Below are positions 51,501-60,500 of a DNA stretch of 64,000 bases, piece after piece. The notes beneath the pieces are model-generated. The model saw nothing but the letters and a program-made list of their open reading frames with translations, was not told the DNA's origin and made no database searches. Every line of letters begins with the position of its first letter. The first letter of the stretch is position 1. The DNA lies in the NCBI RefSeq assembly GCF_040954645.1, contig NC_092803.1:16431230-16495229 (forward strand), in the 5' to 3' direction. Source of the DNA: Diabrotica undecimpunctata. Lineage: Eukaryota; Arthropoda; Insecta; Coleoptera; Chrysomelidae. A program made the position numbers and the translations under genes.

Positions 51501-54500
51501 TTATCGCTCATCCTAACGTTCAACAACTGTTAGCTTCTATTTGGTACGAAGGATTACCAGGGTTTAGAAGAAAAAACATGATTGGTCAAGGAATTCAGGT
51601 GGCCAAGATAGGTATGATGTTTCCAGTATATTGTATGATATACATGATATCGCCAACGTCAAATATGGGCTTGTTTATGAAGAAACCGTTTGTGAAGTTT
51701 ATCGTTCATTCGGCTTCTTATGCATTCTTTCTAAGTAAGTAAATAATTCAAATATATCATTTATATTATATGTTTAGTTGATATAAATCAGTGTCTTCTA
51801 AATATGAGAACTTGATGAAATAAAAATAAAGTAACATTAAATGAAATTTTTCTTAGAATAATTGCTTCAGTACTAAAATGAAAAAGTATGATAACATAAA
51901 AATCAAGAAGATATGATACAAATAATTGAAGGAGGAATATCAGGAACAACAGGAAACTAATTACAAAATTCAAAGTAGAAAAATATAACAGATTAGAGAA
52001 ATATACCAAAAAAAATATAACATATATGAATGAATGATGTAAACCCATATATGGATATCACAGCCACAAATTTATTGTTAGCTTCAACTACATAAGGCAC
52101 TGAGGATGATCTGATTAGATCGAAAACGTTATGCTACTGTAATAATGAGCTAATTTTGACGACACTTTTAAAAGTTTTAACTAGGTATATGTTTTTATAT
52201 ACCTAAATACAATTGTGAAGTGTTTTAACTTTTGTATGGTTTTTTAAACGATGGTATACAGCCAACTACTGGGATTTTCCCATTAATTTTTATTTAACAT
52301 ATATTATATTATCGAAGCAGATTATATTTAGTACTAAAGGAGACTGTTTTCTGATTCAAGTGGTGAATCTTCTAATACTGTTTATTGTAGAAAAATCCTT
52401 GTGTTCGATGCCTAAATATGTGTTCTATTATTTAGTAAGACAAGGTAGCTTACAAAATTCTTTATCATCCAGTCTTCTGTGTCCAAATTTGAACATAGGC
52501 CTTCCATAATTTCTTCCAATTCAATGGGTCTTGAGCTTTCTGCAGACAATTCCCAGCGAATCTTTTGGCGTCGTCTGTCCATCGTGAAGGTGGTCTACCT
52601 TTCCTTATTCTGTCTGCTTATGGTCCTTGGTTGACTAATTTTTTTCCTGAATTTTCTTAGTAATTCTTCTCTGTTGATCATAGTTCCATCTATATCTTTT
52701 TGTTACTTCTTTTTTGTCATTTGTTAATTCTCTCCTTAGAAGTTTGAGGCTCCTATTATCCAATCTATTGGATTTGTTCACTTATATGCTTTCTGTTGTC
52801 CGTCCTAACAAATCGTTGTATTCTTTTACTTGTCTCTCTAAGTTCGTGGTGTTCTGTGCTTTTATTACTTTGCATTTTTCTCCTCTCTTCTGTTAATGCT
52901 TATGTTTGGAAACTTATTCTTTTGTTATACGGTTTTTTTTTGGCTGTATATCTTCTACATTTCCTCTATAGCTTCTATTATAATGTCTTTTAGGGTGTTT
53001 ACATTTAGGTCTGTATTCTTATTACTTTCGAGAATGTTATTGATGTGTTCTTTAAATACATTAATATTATCAGGCTCTGTTCAAATAATTTTGGACTTCT
53101 TTTTGATCATACGGTACCTTTCTTTCCCAAGATCTATTTCTATGGAAGTTTTTACCATTCTGTGGCCACTACGTGTTGAAAACGTGTTGAAAGATGGCTT
53201 ATGTAATATCTCTAAAGATTTACCTCTTGCCAGTGATCCAGTCTTCTTGAGGTATAAAATGGAAAAAACATATAATTAAAATAAAAAAGAAAAAAGCAAA
53301 AATTGGATCATTAAAATAAAAATACGTCACAGATCTGTCATGTAAATAGAATAACCAAGAAGAAGATGATAAGATAATTAGAATTAGACATCTTTACAGA
53401 AATCAGACAGCAAATCTCAGAGTTGAAGGTGAACACACTGACTATGTGAAAATCATGCGTGGAGTGAGGCGTCTGAAAGAATATTTATCGAAGTTTTGCA
53501 CGAAACTAAAAAAGGTATTCTACTAAATGGTTACCGGCTGAACAACATCAGATATGCAGATGATACCATAGTATTTGCGGACAACTTAGAAGACCTAAAA
53601 GTTCTTATAGACAAAATCACGTATTACAGTCAACAATATAGACTCGTATATAGACTAGTATAAACGTTAAGAAGACAAAGCTTATGATAATAAGCAAGAA
53701 AAGGATAACAGAAGGTCAACTCTACGTCAACAAATTTCCTGTAGAAAGAGTGACGCACTACAACTACCTCGGCACCATAATAAATGAAGAATGGACCAAC
53801 AACCAGGAGATTAGAGCACGCATCGGAAAAGCTAGATCCACCTTCAATCGGATGGGAACTTTCTTCAAGAGTCACAATATCTCTCTTGATACAAAAGTAA
53901 GAATGCTGCCATGCTACGTCTTCTCTGTCCTTTTTTATGGTGTTGAATCGTGGACCTTGAACGAAGATATGTGCAGAAAACTGGAAGCATTTGAGATGTG
54001 GCTATATCGGAGAATACTTAACATACCGTAAACTGACCGAGTCACAAACGAGGAGGTCCTCAGAAGCATGAATAAAAATCACCATCAAATCTCGAAAGTT
54101 ACAATTCTTCGGACATAGTATGCGAAATGAATACAGATATGCTCTCCTTCAAGCCATCCTGCAAGGAAAAATATTCGGAAAACAAGGTCCAGGAAGAAGC
54201 AGAACATCTTGGTCAAAGAACCTCAGAATCTGTTTCAAAACAACATCTGTGCAGCCTTTCCGCGCTGCTGTAGATAAGATAAAGATTGCCGTGATGATCG
54301 CCAACATTCGTAACGGATAGGCACATCAAGAAGAAGAAAAAGAAGTAGAGAAAGGAGAAAGAACAAATACCTATCCTCCATAAAGTGAAATAAAACCTTA
54401 TAATATGACGCAGAAAAATTAGAATTCTTATAAGGCTTCCTGCCAAAAATAAAGAGAATTATACAAAAGGAAAAACAAAAATAAAAAGGGTAGACAAACA

Positions 54501-57500
54501 GGAAAAGCTTATTAGTAAAGTAAGGATATGGAAAAAAGATCAATATCAAGAGAAAACCAAAAAAAATGATTATAAATGAAAAAAGTAATAAAAACTAGTC
54601 CAAAAAGGATCAAAATCATGTAAAAGAAGTATAAGAATAATAGAAGTAAAAAAAAAAGGAAATGAAAAAAGGATTAAGAGAATAAATAAATATGCTGACG
54701 AAGATAAACATTAATACAAGAGCAAGAAGGGTAGGTATATAATAAAGAAATTAGAAAAAATGAGCAAACAAAGAAAACCAGGAAAAAAGTTCATTTCGGA
54801 GAAAAAATAGGTATTTTTAAGAATGAAAGCTAGTAAAAACGGGATTTTTAAAATAAATAGAATGTGAATTTCTAGAAAGGTCTAAAAATATAGCCATAAA
54901 ATATAAAAAAAGGAAAAAGTGAATGCACCTTTAATATATAAAATATTTTATTTATATTTTTATATATTTATTTATAATTTTCTTCATACGCATTACCTAT
55001 TTGTTTTTATTTTGTATTTCTTTATACTAATACATCCTGTATTTTCAATGTAGCCCTGTTGGGAGCGGCGTCTCAGAGGGTCGAGATCCTGTTTCTTGAA
55101 TGGTTTGGCACGGATTGGGTACAAGACATGGTCAAAGAATGGAAGAGAAAAGAAAGGGGAGCCTTCTTCGGAATAGCTGAGTGTGGCGTTATTCTTTATG
55201 TTGTTAGTAAGTTTGTACAAATAATGTATATACATACATGAATTGCATAAAAAATTTTCCAAATAATTTATTTAAAAAAAGTATTTAACGAATCTCAGTT
55301 AACGAAGTCAGTAAAATAGTGTACAAAACATATTTGTATAATTAAAGGGCTTATTGCAATATAATGGTAAACCACAATTTTACAGAATTCTGTTTTATTG
55401 CATTCTGTATATAAAAAACCTGTGTTAACCTACAGAAAAATTATTGAGTGATTATTGCAGTAGATGGCGGAGATTTTGCTGACTCGTGTTATTAGAATCG
55501 CCCGTTTCTGTTCACTTTTTCGCTTAAACTTGGTAAGAAACATGAAAATGGCGTCAACTTCACGTACACGTGCTGCCTTAAGAGCAGTTTTAAGAGAAAA
55601 AAGCAGTTTAAATGGAACTTTTATTGACGTTAGTGAAGAGTGTCACAGACAAAGACTTTAGGCCCAGTAATGATGATTTTTTGTCTAAATCTAGTCATGT
55701 TTTTGTAAAAATATATTTCATTTATGTTATATGAACAAATATTGCCATGTGGCTTATCGAGTTATTGCTATAAAAATTTTGAAATATTCGTTAATTCTAG
55801 AGTCATTTTTTGTATCCTAGGATTAATTAATTACAGGAACCGATACCTACGCTTTCCAGAGATAACGAGGTAAATCCAGGGAAGAAAAATCTATCCAGAT
55901 GGAGACAAATAAATGAGGAAAACTATTATCGAAATGAAAGAAAAAGAAGCCGTATTTCGGGACATGCTTCGAAAAAAACTAAGACCATTTTTATTTCACG
56001 GAAAATCGACAAGCCGTCTTGTTGCAAAAATAAATGTAGGGAGAAACTGGAAGGTAATCATGAACAATTATTTAAGAAATTGTGAGAGTTAAGCTCATTC
56101 GACCTTCAAAGCAGTTATCTCTTTAAGAGTATTAGAGTAAAAAATAAGAATAGATGGTACAAGAAAAAAAACAGAAAAGTAACATTTCTAGAAGAAAATA
56201 TACTGCCGGATATTTGGTTAATGTAGGAGATGAGGAGATTAAAGTATGAACGACTGAATTTCGAAGCGTTCATAGTCTTCAAAAATCTCGTGGAAGAATT
56301 GAGAGTATTTTTAAAATAAAGTCAAACGGGGCTATGGTTCCTACTTCTAATATGAAAGCTAGGCACAAAAATAGACCTAATAAACTTACAGAGAAACATA
56401 TTCAATCGGTAAAAGTCATATTGAATCTATTCCCTAATACCAAAGTCACTACAGCAGAGCCACAAATAAAAAGAAGAAATATTTGAACTGCAATATGACA
56501 ATTACAGTACGGTATACAGATTTTTATGTGCCCTGGTGTAGAGAACTGATTATGCGAGTTAAAGAAAGAGCACACAGAAAATTATTTTGTACTGAATATA
56601 ACACAGACTTTAAAGTACCTCTATCTGATACTTGGAAGACTTGTGATGAGACGATCATTAAAATAAAGACAGCAAAAGATACTAATAATACAAATCAAGA
56701 AAAAGATTTAACTACTTTATTGAATTTACACCTAGCTGACGTAATGCAAACTTAGCTAAAAAGTGAAAAAACACAACGAATGTATTGCAAACAAGGTAAA
56801 ATTAGTATTACTGTAAACGCCACATAGGAAGATCCAACCTGTGGATCCACACGCCATATCCAAGATGTTGCATGTGTCGACTGTAGCCGAAAAGGTGGAT
56901 AGTGGTGTGATTATGCTTTTTATATAATTAACGGCAGCAAATAGTTACCACTCCGCTACTGACAGCGTGGATAAGTATGTAAACAAGGCGCTCGTTAACC
57001 TCGTTTGACTTACCTTAAAGTGTACCTCTGCAAAAATTAACCACTGGTCCTGCATTTTACTGTAGAAAAATTTGGCTTTATAACTTAGGGATTTACGACT
57101 GTACCAACGACAAGGGATACATGTACTTATGGGCCGAAGATAAAGCTAAGCGCAGAGCGGATGAGGTTACTTCTGTTGTGATGAATAATAATAATATCGT
57201 ATGGCTTTTTTTTGCCGGGATCCTTTTGGACTGTTCCGGCGTCAATTGCATCTTTAACCCTATTTTAAGTAGCTAGTGTCGATGCACACTAGCCCAGGGA
57301 AACCGACGAATTTACGTGCCCTTCGAAGCACAGTGAACGGCTCGTATCATTTTTAGAAATGAAAATGTCGTTCTTGGTGCCGAGATTCGAACTCGTGCGC
57401 TCTGGCTCATAAAGCCAGTATCTTGCCGCTGAACTACGGCCGTCCACATGAAGTGATGGTTGTGATGAAATTTTTAGAAAACAAGTCCAGCTCATAACTG

Positions 57501-60500
57501 TCCAGCTCGGAACAAGAACTGGCAATTAATGTTTTTTTGGTTGCAATTAGTCAAGGAAGAGTAATTTAAACAAATAACACATCACTTTTTGGTTAGTGGT
57601 CATTCTGTTATGCCATCAGACCCCAGAGAAACCATGCCCCAGTTACAATTTATTCGCCAGACAGTTGGGTAAATATTATTATGAAAGCAAATAAAAAGAA
57701 TCATTTTCTTATTATGCAGACGACACAAAATGATTTTTACAGTTTCAATTCTCTTATTAATAATGTTAATAAAAACGCATACACGTTTTCCTGACAAGCA
57801 GAGCTTAGATTTTGCAAGAACATACAGCTTTCGATTTAAAATTATAAAATGTAGGGTCATTTTTTTGTCAAACATAGTGCCAATGGCGAATATCAAGAAG
57901 ATAATGTCATAAGAAAAGGCAGACCTGTAACAACAGAGTTGTCAAATAATTACAAAAAATACAAAATATCTGAAAATTGCAAAAATAAAACAAAAAATAT
58001 AAAAAGCTTATTACCTTATATTCCACCAGTCTACATTACTTTTAATAATCAGCTAAAAGAAACTACTGATAATGGTAATAAAGAAGTGGAAATTGTAGAC
58101 ACATAATTTTATTATTCTTTTTCCAATGAAGAGGTGACGGTTTTTTAAATTGAAGAACATGTTAGTCACATTTTTTTAAATAAACTTATTTTTTTTATAA
58201 AATGTGTTTTTTCTGTAAAATAATAAATGTTTATGAATTTTAACACAATCAAATAATAAGAGTTATGGTTTTCTAAAGTTCAATCAATATTTTTAAGATT
58301 TTTTTATAAAACTTTAAACCTTAATATCTCAGCTTTCTTCTTTTGTTGCTTACCATGATGTTGCAATAAGGTCTTCAATTCTAGAATAACTGCACCTTAC
58401 GTTACTATACATCTATCTCTCTTGCTTTACTCTCTTGTTTTTTGACATAGATATTTCCTTTTCTCCTCTTTATTTATTTACAAAGCTCAACAGGCCACGA
58501 AGGCCTAGGACCAAAATACAATTAATATAATAATTATTATTGCAAAACTCGTATCAAGTGGGGTAACTTCTTGTCCAATCAAGCTCCCTGCCTACTAAAT
58601 TGGCTTACTATCCTCCTCCATTCATCCCTGTTTGTTGCTCTTTATTCCCAACCATCAATTCTCTCTTTTCTGAGATCATCCTCATGTACGCTATCAAACC
58701 ATCTTTGGGAGGTCCTTATTTTCGTGATTGGGCCCGGTTTTAGAATCATATTTGGCATCCTCTTCCTTTCCATTCTGATTACGTGCCCCATTTACCTCAC
58801 ATGAAGCGACTGATGCTACAGTTTCTTTAACTTTCTGTTTGTTCATCGCACCCAACTTTCCACCATGTTTTTGCCTTCATATATAGCTCTGAGCATTTTC
58901 CTTTCCCATCTTTCCAATTTCTCCGCATTTGCTTTTTTTATTGTCCATACTTCACTACCACACCTCACTGTGGGCCCTATTACTGTTTTATATATCCTTA
59001 ACTTTATTTTTCTCGATTAATATTTGGATTTCATTAGTGATCTTAGGCTTCCCACCTTTTTATTTCCCTTTCCCAATCTGGCATTCAGTTTCCATTCTTC
59101 TTGACCTTTCTTTTCTATAATAACCCCCAGATAAGTAAAATGAACCACTTTCAAAATAATATTCCCTTGATTCAATAGGTATGAACCCTCTTCTTTTTAA
59201 TAGTTTGACTTTTCCTGGTTTATTTTTTGGTCAAATTATTTTGCCTCCTTTTCTAGTCTTTATATAACATTTCATAATTCTTTTCTTGTTTTCGTTAGAA
59301 TAGTAAAATCATCAGCGAAGGCCAGACATTTATGTTCATTGTTAAAGATGGATCCAGTCGTTTTAACTCGGCTATTTCTGATTATTGTTTCCAACACTAA
59401 ATTAAAAAGCACCATGGATAACGGATCTCCTTATCTAAGTCCTCTGTTCACTTCAAACTCATCCGATGAAAATCCTCTCCATACTACATGATTTCTTATA
59501 TTATTCAGAATCATTCTTACTGACATAACCAGCTTTGCGGGTATGCCCAAGGAGCTCAGTGCTTCATACATTCTATTTTTTCTTATTCTATCATACGCTT
59601 GTTTAAAATCTATGAACAATGCATGAAGTTTACTTATGTCCATAGCAGATAGTCTGAATTTCTTTTGGTGTAAAAATCTGATCTGTCACTGATGTATTAA
59701 CTAACCGGCCTGATATTTACGTAGTTTATCATCAGCAAAGCCTTGAGTATCCCTCTTAACATCCTGGCTAATACCTTATTAAAAGTATCCAACAGAGCAA
59801 CACCTAATTCTGGTATCCCCTTTTAGTTTTTTTAAGTTCTTGATAAAACAATCTTATTTCTTTTTTCTGAAATCTTTCCTTTGTTTCTTTTATTATTTTT
59901 TTGTTACATTTCCTTTTTTTGTCTACATATCTTTCTCATTATTCTTCTTCGATCTTTGTAACTCTGGTTCATAGCATCATTATTGTTAGTGCTCATTGTC
60001 TTAATCTTTTCTTTTCCTCTGTTATTTTAAAGCATTTTTATTCAAACTAATTCTTCCCTGCTTTCATTTGGCTCTTTTGTGGGATACTTTTATCATTTGC
60101 TATAGTTATCGACTCTCTTATAGTTTGCCACACTAGCTGTATTCCTAATTTCTCTTCGTCTTTCTGGGATAATAGCCCACTTTCTTTTTATTTTCACTTC
60201 GCTTAGCTTTTCTATATCATATCAATGTTTCCTCTTTGAATTTGTTTTTCTCATTTCTTTATCTTTTTGCACCATTCCCTTGTCTCCTTTCCTGGACTTT
60301 ATCTATGACCATTTTGTTTAGAACGTTTCGTAAGAATATTACTCCATTTAATTTGAGGTCTTCGCCGTCGTCTATTGTATTTTTATGAACAGCAATATAT
60401 TTTCTTATTATTATATTGCCCATTAGTTTGTCGAATGGTATTCTCAGTAAATTTTTATTTGTTCGCACTCAATTTTCATTTGTTCGACGAATCTCAATTT

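Larger units (their letters stand above)
55345..58375 (+). mobile_element. TIR-flanked DNA element 2 carrying a DUF7869-like gene
   Basis: Inverted repeats of 33 bp match at 27 positions (left 55345-55377, AAGGGCTTATTGCAATATAA...; right 58343-58375) and exactly bracket a decayed plus-strand gene of the same family as in element 1. The TIR sequence is different from that of element 1. A 273-bp SINE (57186-57458) interrupts it. No convincing TSD is seen. It lies in trp intron 8. Confidence 0.65.

Noticed and set aside
51788..52048. 86-codon hydrophobic minus-strand ORF
   Set aside because: Phe/Leu/Ser-rich translation of A-rich plus-strand DNA is a composition artefact.
52102..52130. Hammerhead ribozyme of a Penelope-like element
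   Set aside because: A GATGATC...GATCGAAAACG stem is present, but the CUGAUGA core and the third stem are not.
57377..57447. Functional tRNA gene (UAU-like anticodon) on the minus strand
   Set aside because: The tRNA-like part is followed by a SINE body and ATT tail and lies within an 11-bp TSD. The acceptor stem does not close, so it is a SINE head.
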